From contig NZ_JAUTBD010000001.1 of NCBI RefSeq assembly GCF_030818935.1, forward strand, positions 2,356,001 to 2,420,000: DNA of 64,000 bases. Direction: 5' to 3'. The notes beneath the pieces are model-generated. The model did no database searches, had not been told where the DNA came from, and saw only the letters and a program-made list of their open reading frames with translations. This document shows positions 53,236-61,534 of this stretch, piece after piece. Position 1 is the first letter of the stretch. Each line of letters opens with the position of its first letter. This stretch comes from Microbacterium sp. SORGH_AS_1204 (GTDB lineage Bacteria; Actinomycetota; Actinomycetes; Actinomycetales; Microbacteriaceae). The position numbers were made by a program, and so were the translations under genes.

Positions 53236-55782
53236 TCACACCGCCCGGCGCAGACGAAGGCTGTTGAGCACCACGAACACGCTCGAGAACGCCATGGCCG
53301 CGCCCGCGATCATCGGGTTCAGCAGCCCGAGGGCCGCCAGCGGAAGAGCCGCGACGTTGTACGCGAACGCCCAGAAGAGATTGCCGCGGATGACGCGCAT
53401 CGTGCGTCGGCTGAGGCGCACCGCGGTGACGATGCCGCGTGGGTCGTCGCGCATGAGGGCCACGTCGCTGGCGTGCAGCGCGGCATCGGTCCCTCCTCCC
53501 ATGGCGATTCCCAGATCAGCGGATGCCAGAGCGGCGGCGTCGTTGACCCCGTCGCCGACCATGGCGACGGTGCGTCCGTCGGCGCGCAGGGCCGCGATCT
53601 CGGCGAGCTTGCCCTCGGGCAGCACCCCCGCGCGCACCCGGTCGATGCCGAGCTCGGCCGCGACGGCTCCGGCGACATGCGGGTTGTCGCCGGTGAGGAG
53701 CACCGGCTCGAGACCCATCGCGCGAAGCTCTGCGACGGCACGGGCGCTCTCGGGCCGGACGGTGTCGGCGACCTCGATCACCGCCCGCGCGCGCATCGCC
53801 CCGGCAGCATCGGCCCATCCGGCCACGACCACCGTGCCGCGCTGCTCACCGTCGGCGACCGCCGCCGCGAGCGCGTCCGGCAGCGTGGCGCCGAGGTCAG
53901 CGGCGAGTTCGGGACGCCCGGCGAAAACGCGCACCCCGTCGACGACCCCGGTGATGCCGCGCCCGGGAAGTGCCTCGAGATCCGTCGCCACGGGCCCCTC
54001 CCCCGCCGCCGCGACGATCGCGTGAGCGACCGGGTGCTCCGATCCGCGCTCGACCGCGGCGATACGGCGGAGGGCGTCAGCGGCATCCTGGGACTCCGCG
54101 GGCGTGACGCGCGCGACGCTCATGCGACCCGAGGTCAGGGTGCCGGTCTTGTCGAGCACGATCGTGTCGATGCGCTCGGCCGACTCGAGGGCTGCGGGGC
54201 CGGTGACCAGGATACCGAGCTGGGCGCCGCGGCCGGTGCCGACGAGGATCGCGATGGGCGTGGCGAGCCCCAGCGCGCACGGGCACGCGATGATGAGCAC
54301 GGCCACGGCCGCGGTGAAGCCGGCCGCGACGGGCTGACCGGCGACGATCCAGGCGACGAGTGTGAGCGCCGCCAACACGATGACCACGGGCACGAACACG
54401 CCCGAGATGCGGTCGGCGAGGCGCTGCACCCGACTCTTGCCGAGTTGCGCGTCTTCGACCAGACGCGCGATGCGGGCGAGCCGCGTCTGCTCGCCGACGC
54501 CCGTGGCGCGCACCACGAGCCGGCCGCCCGACGCGATCGTGCCGCCCGTGACCGACGAGCCCGGACCCACGTCGACCGGCAACGATTCGCCGGTCAGCAT
54601 GCTCTCGTCGACCGACGCGCGCCCCTCGAGCACGACACCGTCGGTGGCGACGGTGGCACCCGGGCGCACGACGAAGACGTCGTCCACGGCGAGCGCGTCG
54701 ATGTCGATGCGGCGCCCGTCGGCGAGTTCGGCCTCGCGCGCCCCCAGATCGAGCAGGGCCCGCAGCGCTGCCCCCGCCCGACGTGTCGATCGTTGCTCGA
54801 TGACGCGACCGAGCAGCAGGAACACCGTCACCGCCGCCGCGACCTCGAAGTAGACCACCGACGTGGCGTCGTGCACGGGGCCGAACAGCATGACCTCGTG
54901 ACGGATGCCGATGCGCCCGGCGCTGCCGAAGACGAGGGCCCAGACGCTCCAGAGGTAGGCGGCGAAGGTGCCGAGGGTGATGAGGGTGTCCATCGTGGCG
55001 GCGCCGTGGCGCGCGTTGCGCAGCGTCGCACGGTGGAAAGGCCATCCGCCCCACAGCACGATGGGGGTGGCGAGCACCAGCGACACCCACTGCCAGCCCG
55101 GGAACTGCCATGCCGGGATCATGCCCAGAGTGACCACCGGCACGGCGAGTCCGAGCGACACCCACAGGCGCACGCGGAGCGGGGTCGTGCCGGGGGCGTC
55201 GGCCGTGTCGTGCACGTGGGCGTGCGTGTCGGCCGACGCATGCTCGTGGGCGCCGGGTGCGGTGCTGTGGGCGCCGGAAACGTTCTCGTCGCCCGACGCG
55301 TGCGCATGGGCGCCGGCGGCAACCTCGTGTGCGCGAGCAGACTCGCGCTCGCCGGGGGCGAACGCCGCTGCCGGGTGAGGAGAGAGCGGCGGAGCAGAAG
55401 CCGAGTCGAGCGAGCGACCGGTCGTCGCGTCGATCTCGCCGCCGGGCGCCGGAACAGGCACGGCACGGGGCGCCGGCGTCTCGGCATCCCGAGTCGGTTC
55501 CGCGGTGGCCGACGAGGGGCCGCCGGTCGTGCGCGCCCCACCGCGCGCTCGCACGGTCGCGTCATAGCCCGCGGCCCGGACAGCGCCGACGAGCGCCGCG
55601 GTATCGAGCCCGGCGGGATACCGCACCCGGGCGGTCTCGGTCGCGAGATTCACGGCGGCCGTGACGCCCTCGACGCGGCCCAGCCGTTTCTCGACCCGGG
55701 CGACGCAGCTCGCGCACGTCAGGCCCTCGATGTCGAGCACCGCCTCGGCGGTGGGTGCGGCGGCATCCGTGTTCTCGCTCAT
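53236..55782 (-). CDS. copA: Copper-exporting P-type ATPase
   Basis: An 848-residue heavy-metal ATPase. One HMA domain lies at the N-terminus with CASC (Cys23, Cys26). A His/Ala/Gly-rich linker (about 130-190) follows. Then come the P1B helices, SVDESMLTGESLP, the CPC motif ACPCALG, the phosphorylation DKTGTLTSG, the P1B-specific SEHPVAHAI and the hinge VGDGVNDAAAL. CPC with this layout indicates Cu(I) export. It starts at ATG 55782 with AGAGGA upstream, just downstream of a CsoR-type operator. Confidence 0.93.
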   Translation of the reverse strand: MSENTDAAAPTAEAVLDIEGLTCASCVARVEKRLGRVEGVTAAVNLATETARVRYPAGLDTAALVGAVRAAGYDATVRARGGARTTGGPSSATAEPTRDAETPAPRAVPVPAPGGEIDATTGRSLDSASAPPLSPHPAAAFAPGERESARAHEVAAGAHAHASGDENVSGAHSTAPGAHEHASADTHAHVHDTADAPGTTPLRVRLWVSLGLAVPVVTLGMIPAWQFPGWQWVSLVLATPIVLWGGWPFHRATLRNARHGAATMDTLITLGTFAAYLWSVWALVFGSAGRIGIRHEVMLFGPVHDATSVVYFEVAAAVTVFLLLGRVIEQRSTRRAGAALRALLDLGAREAELADGRRIDIDALAVDDVFVVRPGATVATDGVVLEGRASVDESMLTGESLPVDVGPGSSVTGGTIASGGRLVVRATGVGEQTRLARIARLVEDAQLGKSRVQRLADRISGVFVPVVIVLAALTLVAWIVAGQPVAAGFTAAVAVLIIACPCALGLATPIAILVGTGRGAQLGILVTGPAALESAERIDTIVLDKTGTLTSGRMSVARVTPAESQDAADALRRIAAVERGSEHPVAHAIVAAAGEGPVATDLEALPGRGITGVVDGVRVFAGRPELAADLGATLPDALAAAVADGEQRGTVVVAGWADAAGAMRARAVIEVADTVRPESARAVAELRAMGLEPVLLTGDNPHVAGAVAAELGIDRVRAGVLPEGKLAEIAALRADGRTVAMVGDGVNDAAALASADLGIAMGGGTDAALHASDVALMRDDPRGIVTAVRLSRRTMRVIRGNLFWAFAYNVAALPLAALGLLNPMIAGAAMAFSSVFVVLNSLRLRRAV

Positions 55783-56093
55783 GGCTTCCTCTCCGGTCAC
55801 CTCGTCTTAAGCAGGATACCCCCTGGGGGTATTCCTCGCCCGGTCGCCCGACACGATGCAGGAGTCTCGCCGGTCGAGCCGTCGCTCGGCGCGTCGTGGT
55901 GCGCCACGGAGACCGGATCTCCTGCGTCCTGTCCCGGCACAGGCGCCCCTGCACCCGCGCGTCGCGGACAGTCCGCAGCTGCGCACCGCGGTGCGGCCGA
56001 CCGCTCCGCCGTGGCTCCCGCCTCCCGCGGCCATGTCCCCTCCGCGTGCCCGCCATCCGCCCTCGCGCGGCCGCGCGACCCTACGCTGGAAGA
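55783..56093. other. Divergent control region copA / MFS exporter
   Basis: About 310 bp without a gene. It holds the CsoR-type operator near the copA end and the promoter of the MFS gene on the right. A TetR-type or other site for the MFS gene was not recognised. Confidence 0.5.
55816..55832. promoter_or_regulatory. CsoR-type copper operator upstream of copA
   Basis: ATACCCCCTGGGGGTAT, a perfect 17 bp palindrome of the ATACCC...GGGTAT type bound by CsoR repressors, 34 bp from the copA start. Copper-induced expression follows from the known family; no csoR gene is in the window. Confidence 0.7.
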
Positions 56094-57461
56094 GTGGCCG
56101 AGACGATGACGCGCGAGCAGCGCACCGTACTCGCCATCGCCGTGCTCGCCTCGTTCGTGTCGTTCCTCGACGGCACCGTCGTCACCGTCGCGCTCCCCGC
56201 CATCGCCGCAGACCTCGGCGGGGGCCTGTCGACCCAGCAGTGGGTCGTCGACGCGTACCTCGTCACGCTGGGCGCGTTCATCCTCGTCGCCGGGTCCCTC
56301 AGCGACGTCTTCGGCCGCGTGGTCGTGCTGCGGGTCGGCTTGATCGGTTTCGGCATCACGTCGGTTGCGATCGCCGCTGCGCCGACGGCCGAATTCCTCA
56401 TCGTGGCGCGGGCGCTGCAGGGCATCGCGGGAGCACTGCTGGTCCCGAGTTCCCTCGCGCTCATCACCTCCACCTTTCGCGGACCCGCCCAGGCGCGCGC
56501 GATCGGCATCTGGACCGGCGCCACCACCGTCGCGATGATCGCCGGTCCGCTCATCGGCGGTGTGTTCGTCGACACGCTGTCGTGGCGCCTGGTTTTCCTG
56601 GTCAACGTCCTGCCGATCGCCGTGACGATGTGCCTGCTGGCGCGCCTGGGCCATCGCGACCACCGTCGCCCCGGCGCCCGCGTCGACGTGGTCGGGGCCG
56701 TGCTGTGCGCGGCGGGTCTCGGCGGCGTGGTGTTCGCGCTGATCGAGCAGCCGAACCTCGGGTGGGCCTCCCCCGTGATCTGGATGCCGGGACTCATCGG
56801 CGCCGCCGCCTTCGCGGGCTTCCTCGTGCGGCAGCGACTCGCCCGCGACCCGATGATGCCGCTGGATCTCTTCCGCTCGCGCAACTTCTGGGCCGGCAAC
56901 CTCGCCACGGTCTTCGTCTACGCCGCTCTGTCGCTCAACGGCTTCGTCGTGAGCGTGTACCTGCAGCAGGGCGCGGGGCTGCCCGCCACCCTCGCGGGGC
57001 TCGCGTCGCTGCCCAGCACGATCCTGATGATCGTGCTGAGCTCGCGCATGGGCTCCCTGGCCGGTCGCTACGGCCCCCGGCTGTTCATGACGCTCGGGCC
57101 GCTCGTGATGGCCGTGGGATCGCTCCTGCTGCTCAGCGTCGGCGACCAGTTCGACTACTGGACGCAGGTGCTCCCCGGCATCGTCGTCTTCGGCCTGGGT
57201 CTGACCGCGACCGTCTCCCCGCTCACGGCCGCCGTGCTCGGCGCGATCGAGAGCGAGAGATCGGGTATCGCCTCGGCGGTCAACAATGCCGTGTCGCGCG
57301 TCGCGGGGCTCCTCGCGATCGCCGCCGTGTCGGCGGTCGTCGGCGGCGCGCTCGACCTCGACGGCTTCCATCGCGCGGCCATCGTCACCGCCGCGCTGAT
57401 GGTGCTCGGCGGCGCGGCGTCGTTCCTCGGCATCCGCAATCACCTGTCGCGCGCGGACTGA
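56094..57461 (+). CDS. MFS drug exporter, EmrB/QacA type
   Basis: A 455-residue permease with about 14 hydrophobic segments. The DHA2 signature is visible in the first helices (FLDGTVVTVALPAIAADL) and in the RALQGIAGALLVPSSLALI segment. It probably exports drugs or metabolites. The start is GTG 56094; ATG 56106 is an alternative. It is divergent from copA. Confidence 0.87.
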   Translation: MAETMTREQRTVLAIAVLASFVSFLDGTVVTVALPAIAADLGGGLSTQQWVVDAYLVTLGAFILVAGSLSDVFGRVVVLRVGLIGFGITSVAIAAAPTAEFLIVARALQGIAGALLVPSSLALITSTFRGPAQARAIGIWTGATTVAMIAGPLIGGVFVDTLSWRLVFLVNVLPIAVTMCLLARLGHRDHRRPGARVDVVGAVLCAAGLGGVVFALIEQPNLGWASPVIWMPGLIGAAAFAGFLVRQRLARDPMMPLDLFRSRNFWAGNLATVFVYAALSLNGFVVSVYLQQGAGLPATLAGLASLPSTILMIVLSSRMGSLAGRYGPRLFMTLGPLVMAVGSLLLLSVGDQFDYWTQVLPGIVVFGLGLTATVSPLTAAVLGAIESERSGIASAVNNAVSRVAGLLAIAAVSAVVGGALDLDGFHRAAIVTAALMVLGGAASFLGIRNHLSRAD

Positions 57462-57523
57462 CCTCCCGCGCACGTGCGCCCCCGCCCCCTCGTGACTCGC
57501 GCCGCGAGCACGCCCAGCCCACC

Positions 57524-57582
57524 GTGACTTGTGGCGAACGCCCGCCCCACACGCATCCCCACGAGCACACGCCGCAAGTCAC
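57524..57582. repeat. 59 bp intergenic hairpin, GTGACTTG arms
   Basis: GTGACTTGTGGCG (57524-57536) pairs with CGCCGCAAGTCAC (57570-57582) at 12 of 13 positions, between convergent MFS and ribF. It has the same size class as the hairpins at 38.5 and 47.8 kb but an unrelated sequence. Confidence 0.65.
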
Positions 57583-57662
57583 TGCTGGAACGACGCCTCA
57601 GAGCCCGGGGCGCACCCCAGGGCCCGGCACCCGGGGCGCACCCCGCCGAGGCGCGCGACGCC

Positions 57663-58607
57663 TCAGCGCAGGATCGCGCGCGTGCGCTCCACGTCGTCGG
57701 CCATCTGCACCAGCAGCGCGTCGATGCCGTCGAACGCCGTCATCCCGCGGACGCGCTCGACGAAGCGCACCTCGACGTGGTGGCCGTACAGGTCGAGGTC
57801 GGTCTCGTCCAGGACGTACGCCTCGACCTGCCGGGCGTGCACGTCATCGAACGTCGGATTCGTGCCCACGCTGATCGCGGCCGGATAGCTGATGCGACGT
57901 GTCCCGTCGACGTCGACGAGCCAGCCGGCGTAGACGCCGTCGGCGGGTACGAAGCCCTCGAGGTCGTGGGAGAGGTTGGCGGTCGGGTAGCCCAGCTCGC
58001 GCCCGCGCTTGAGGCCGTGGACCACCTCGCCCCAGACCGACGGAGCGCGACCGAGCAGACGTGCGGCGGTGGTGACGTCTCCCGCGCTCAGCGCCTCGCG
58101 GATCCAGGTCGACGACACGCGCCGGTCGGCGTGCACGGCGCGCACATCATCGACGACGTCGACGCGGAAGCCGTGCTCGGCGCCCATGCGCTCGAGAAGG
58201 GCGGGGTCGCCCACCCCGGCGGCACCGAAGCGGAAGTCGCGGCCGACCAGCACCGTCCGCGCGTTCAGGGCGTCGACGAGGATGCCGCGCACGAACTCCT
58301 CCGCCGGGATCGACGCGAGAGCGTCGTCGAAGGTCAGCAGCAGGGTGGCATCCACTCCGGCGCGTTCGAGCAGGTCGAGCTTCTGATGCGGGCCGATCAC
58401 ATCGGGCGGGCAGCGATCGGGACGCAGGACGCTGAGCGGATTGCGGTCGAAGGTCACCGCGACCACCTCGGCGCCGTCGGAGGCGTCGACGCGCGCGCGG
58501 TCGATGACCGCACGGTGGCCGGTGTGCACGCCGTCGAACTTGCCGATCGCGACGACCGACGGCCCGAAACCCGCGGGGATCTCCGCGGGATCACGGAACA
58601 CGATCAC
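57663..58607 (-). CDS. ribF: Bifunctional riboflavin kinase / FAD synthetase
   Basis: A 314-residue enzyme making FMN then FAD from riboflavin and ATP. The N-terminal adenylyltransferase has AIGKFDGVHTGHR and VSSTWIREAL. The C-terminal kinase has GYPTANLSHDLEGFVPADGVYAGWL and NPTFDD. It starts at GTG 58607, which overlaps the stop of the upstream membrane protein by 4 nt, so it is coupled. It is part of the truB-ribF block. Confidence 0.95.
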   Translation of the reverse strand: MIVFRDPAEIPAGFGPSVVAIGKFDGVHTGHRAVIDRARVDASDGAEVVAVTFDRNPLSVLRPDRCPPDVIGPHQKLDLLERAGVDATLLLTFDDALASIPAEEFVRGILVDALNARTVLVGRDFRFGAAGVGDPALLERMGAEHGFRVDVVDDVRAVHADRRVSSTWIREALSAGDVTTAARLLGRAPSVWGEVVHGLKRGRELGYPTANLSHDLEGFVPADGVYAGWLVDVDGTRRISYPAAISVGTNPTFDDVHARQVEAYVLDETDLDLYGHHVEVRFVERVRGMTAFDGIDALLVQMADDVERTRAILR

Positions 58608-59023
58608 GTCGTCGCCCGACGGTGACGCATCAGCCACCAGAGCCCCAGGAACGGCAGCACGAGAGGGATGAACAGGTAGCCGTAGCCGTATACCGACCAG
58701 ACGGTGGGGTGCTGGAACAGCGCCGGGTCGACCAGGCTCAGCGTGCCGACGACGAGCACGCCGACCAGCTCGAAGCCGATCGCGATCCACGCCACGCGGT
58801 ACCAGGCGGGCCGCGCCGAGAAGATCAGCGCGAGGGTCGCGAGGATGTAGACGACCGCGGCGAGCGCCGACAGCGAATAAGCCAGCGGGGCGTCGTCGAA
58901 CTCGCGCGCGATCTGCACGAACGAGCGGCCCGTGGCGGCCAGCGCCATGATGCCGTAGACGACGACGAGGACACGGCCGATGCCGGTCATCCCCCGGGTG
59001 CGGGTGGGAGTGGTGGATGCCAT
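58604..59023 (-). CDS. Small four-helix membrane protein before ribF
   Basis: A 139-residue protein with four hydrophobic segments (about 14-34, 46-66, 72-92, 108-130) and no recognised family. ATG 59023. It overlaps ribF by 4 nt. Its function is unknown; it accompanies ribF in this genus, as far as I recall. Confidence 0.7.
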   Translation of the reverse strand: MASTTPTRTRGMTGIGRVLVVVYGIMALAATGRSFVQIAREFDDAPLAYSLSALAAVVYILATLALIFSARPAWYRVAWIAIGFELVGVLVVGTLSLVDPALFQHPTVWSVYGYGYLFIPLVLPFLGLWWLMRHRRATT

Positions 59024-59078
59024 GACCCCTCGATTCTAGTTCGCCCGCGCCCCCGCCGCCCGGCGTCCGGCGCCTATG

Positions 59079-59199
59079 GCTTCGACGGGCGCAGCGACCG
59101 GGGGCTTCGACATGCTCAGTCACCTCCCGACGTTCTGAGCTTCCGCCTCGCCTCCCTCTGCCCGCCGGCGCTCCTCAGGTCCCTGAGCCCGTCGAAGGG
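59079..59199. repeat. TTCGAC/GTCGAA repetitive element
   Basis: Three related units: GGCTTCGACGGGCGCAGCGA (about 59079), GGGCTTCGACATGCTCAGTC (about 59102) and, inverted, GGTCCCTGAGCCCGTCGAAG (about 59178). This is the TTCGACGGGCTCAGCGACC-type extragenic repeat I know as common in Microbacteriaceae and relatives. Confidence 0.6.
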
Positions 59200-59238
59200 A
59201 CCGGAGGCCCCGCGCGCGGGCACCGCGGCATCCGGCCG

Positions 59239-59607
59239 TCAGGCGATCTGCACGGTCCAGATCTGGTGCATGCGCCACACCATCACGGCGACGGCGAGGG
59301 CGGCGACGCCCATGACGACGGTGCTCCAGCGGCTGCGTTCGAGCAGCGCCCACGCCGCGCCCGCGATCGGCACAAGCGCCGCCGACACGAGGTAGGTCCA
59401 GAACTCCAGCAGGCTGCCCGTCGGCGGGTTGCCCGCGAACGGCGCGATGATCGCGACGACGATCTGCGCGATCAGCAGCAGTTCGATCAGCGCGAGCGAA
59501 CCGACCGTCACGTCTCCGGGACGACGGCCGATCAGGCCCGCGGTGATCGCGACGAGGCCCGCGAGCACGGCGACGCCGACCTGCGCGAGCGTGAACCACA
59601 GGATCAT
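59239..59607 (-). CDS. Small membrane protein coupled to truB
   Basis: A 122-residue protein with four hydrophobic segments, no recognised domain. It starts at ATG 59607, overlapping the truB stop by 4 nt (ATGA). Function unknown. Confidence 0.65.
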   Translation of the reverse strand: MILWFTLAQVGVAVLAGLVAITAGLIGRRPGDVTVGSLALIELLLIAQIVVAIIAPFAGNPPTGSLLEFWTYLVSAALVPIAGAAWALLERSRWSTVVMGVAALAVAVMVWRMHQIWTVQIA

Positions 59608-60488
59608 CGGGCGGCCTCCTCGGGCATGTTCATGACGCTCTTGAGCTGCGCCCCGCGCTTCTCGACGATGCCCACCAGCTGCCCGTCCGGGTCGATCGCG
59701 GCGGCGACGGATCCCGTGAGGCGTCCCCCGCCGTCGATGCGCTTGCCGTGGCGCAGGTCGCGCGCTTCGTCGGCGCCGACGGCGATGGCGCCCACCACGA
59801 CCGAGGCGGCGGTCGCGGGATTCACGAGGCGCTCCTCGGCGATGTCGTCGACGGATGCCGCGGCGGCGACGTCGAAGGCGCCGATACGCGTTCGGCGCAG
59901 CGCCGTCAGGTGACCGCCCACGCCGAGGGCGCGGCCCAGATCGCGCGCGAGCGCGCGGATGTAGGTGCCGCTCGCGCAGTCGACGACCACGTCGAGCTCG
60001 ATGACGCCGTCGCCGCGGCGGGTGTCGAGGATGTCGAAGCGCGAGACGGTCACGCGCCGCGCCTTCAGGACGACCTCCTCGCCCGCGCGCGCGAGGTCGT
60101 ACGCGCGGCGCCCGGCGACCTTGATCGCCGACACCGTGCTCGGCACCTGGTCGAGCTCGCCGGTGAGGTCGGCGATGCCCGCGGCGATGGCGTCGTCGGT
60201 GACGGCGGTGGCATCCGCTCGCGCGGTCTCGACCCCGTCGGCGTCGTCGCTGTCGGTCGCGACGCCCAGCAGGATCGTCGCCTCATACGTCTTGTCGGCG
60301 CCGACGATGTAGGTGAGCAGTCGGGTCGCGCCCTCGACGCCGAGCACGAGCAGCCCGGTCGCCATGGGGTCGAGGGTTCCCGCGTGCCCGATCTTGCGGG
60401 TGCCGAGCGCGCGCCGCGCCCGCGACACCACGTCATGACTGGTGATGCCTCCCGGTTTGTCGACCAGGAGGATGCCGGGACGCGCCAT
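59604..60488 (-). CDS. truB: tRNA pseudouridine-55 synthase
   Basis: A 294-residue enzyme that makes pseudouridine 55 in the T-loop of tRNAs. The catalytic Asp40 is in GHAGTLDPMATGLLVL. Other family blocks are KTYEATILLG, SAIKVAGRRAYDLAR and DCASGTYIRALARDLG, and a C-terminal PUA-like domain follows. ATG 60488 shares one base with the stop of the upstream uridine-kinase-like gene. Confidence 0.95.
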   Translation of the reverse strand: MARPGILLVDKPGGITSHDVVSRARRALGTRKIGHAGTLDPMATGLLVLGVEGATRLLTYIVGADKTYEATILLGVATDSDDADGVETARADATAVTDDAIAAGIADLTGELDQVPSTVSAIKVAGRRAYDLARAGEEVVLKARRVTVSRFDILDTRRGDGVIELDVVVDCASGTYIRALARDLGRALGVGGHLTALRRTRIGAFDVAAAASVDDIAEERLVNPATAASVVVGAIAVGADEARDLRHGKRIDGGGRLTGSVAAAIDPDGQLVGIVEKRGAQLKSVMNMPEEAAR

Positions 60489-60988
60489 CAGCAGAAGTCC
60501 CCGAACACCTGCACCGGGTGGGCGGGGTCGGAGTTCTCGACGATCGCCGACGCCGCCGCCTTCGGCCGCGACGTGCGGAGGTAGTGCTTCTCGGCATCCG
60601 GGAGTTCGGGGCGGGGCGCACCGATCGGCGGGTTGCTCTCGAGCCAGATCGAGTAGTTCCACAGGCCCCGCACCTCGGGGGTGTGGAGGAGGCGTCCGGA
60701 GACGACGAGCACCGCGTCGGCGGGTGCGCCCTCGACATCGGCGAACGGTTCCCCGGCGCGGAACGGCTGGACGAGGTCGCCGCGCACATCGGCTCCGTCG
60801 ACGGCTCTCGCCCGGAAGACCGCCGTTCCGTCCTCGCCGAGCACCGCGGCGAAGGCGTCGGCGAAGCGCCCTGCCTCGTCGGCATCCAGCGCGTCGACGG
60901 CGACGACCACCCGTCCCGCGCGGGCGTTCTGCCGGAGAAGGTCGCGCAGGCTCCGCTGCAGGGTCTCGACGTCGTGCTCGCTGGACAT
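60488..60988 (-). CDS. Uridine-kinase-like protein without a normal P-loop
   Basis: A 166-residue protein with the layout of small uridine-kinase-like NTPases. The first strand VVVAVDALDADEAGRFADAF is where a GxxGxGKT loop is expected, but no Gly-Lys-Thr is left. The later VVSGRLLHTPEVRGLWNYSIWLE and the C-terminal NSDPAHPVQV match the family. It is therefore likely catalytically dead or with another role. ATG 60988; coupled to truB (TGATG). Confidence 0.65.
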   Translation of the reverse strand: MSSEHDVETLQRSLRDLLRQNARAGRVVVAVDALDADEAGRFADAFAAVLGEDGTAVFRARAVDGADVRGDLVQPFRAGEPFADVEGAPADAVLVVSGRLLHTPEVRGLWNYSIWLESNPPIGAPRPELPDAEKHYLRTSRPKAAASAIVENSDPAHPVQVFGDFC

Positions 60989-61534
60989 GCTCCCAGCCTA
61001 CTTTCGCGACCAGGCACGATCGCGAAGCGCGTGCCCCTCCCTGCGATAAACGCGATCCGCACGCAGAAACGCGCCGTCCCCGCGTTTCTGCCCGCAAACG
61101 CCGTTTCTGCGCCCTCGCCGAACGGCCCCGCGCGGACACTCCCCGCCCGGGCGCGAACCCGCCCCACCCTGCGATAAACGCGATCCACACGCAGAAACGC
61201 GCCGTCCCCGCGTTTCTGCCCGCAAACGCCGTTTCTGCGCCCTCGCCGAACCGCCCCGCGCGAACACTCCCCGCCCGGGCGCGAACCCGCCCCACCCTGC
61301 GATAAACGCGATCCACACGCAGAAACGCCTCCTCCCCGCGTTTCTGCCCGCGAACGGCGTTTCTGCGCCCTCGCCGAACCGCCCCGCGCGAACACTCCCC
61401 GCCCGGGCGTCGAACCCGCCCCACCCTGCGATAAACACGATCCACACGCACAAACGCCTCCTCCCCGCGTTTCTGCCCGCGAACGGCGTTTCGGCGCGAC
61501 GCCCGCCCCGCGTCGGCGACCGTAGGCTGAACGG
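60989..61534. repeat. 128 bp tandem array, 3.6 copies, between truB operon and mutY
   Basis: About 545 bp without a gene, between divergent genes. From about 61039 to 61500 a unit begins at 61042, 61170, 61298 and 61427 (periods 128, 128, 129). Each unit opens TGCGATAAACGCGATCC and contains hairpin arms GCAGAAACGCG / CGCGTTTCTGC (loop about 7 nt), then CGCCGTTTCTGCGCC and a GC-rich spacer. Copies 1-2 have a perfect 11 bp stem; copy 3 keeps 10 bp with other bases; copy 4 has one mismatch. 128 is not a multiple of 3. The promoters of both divergent genes must lie at the array's edges. Confidence 0.85.

Noticed and set aside
55257..55664. Plus-strand frame opposite the copA N-terminus
   Set aside because: Arg-rich shadow of copA; no start signal.
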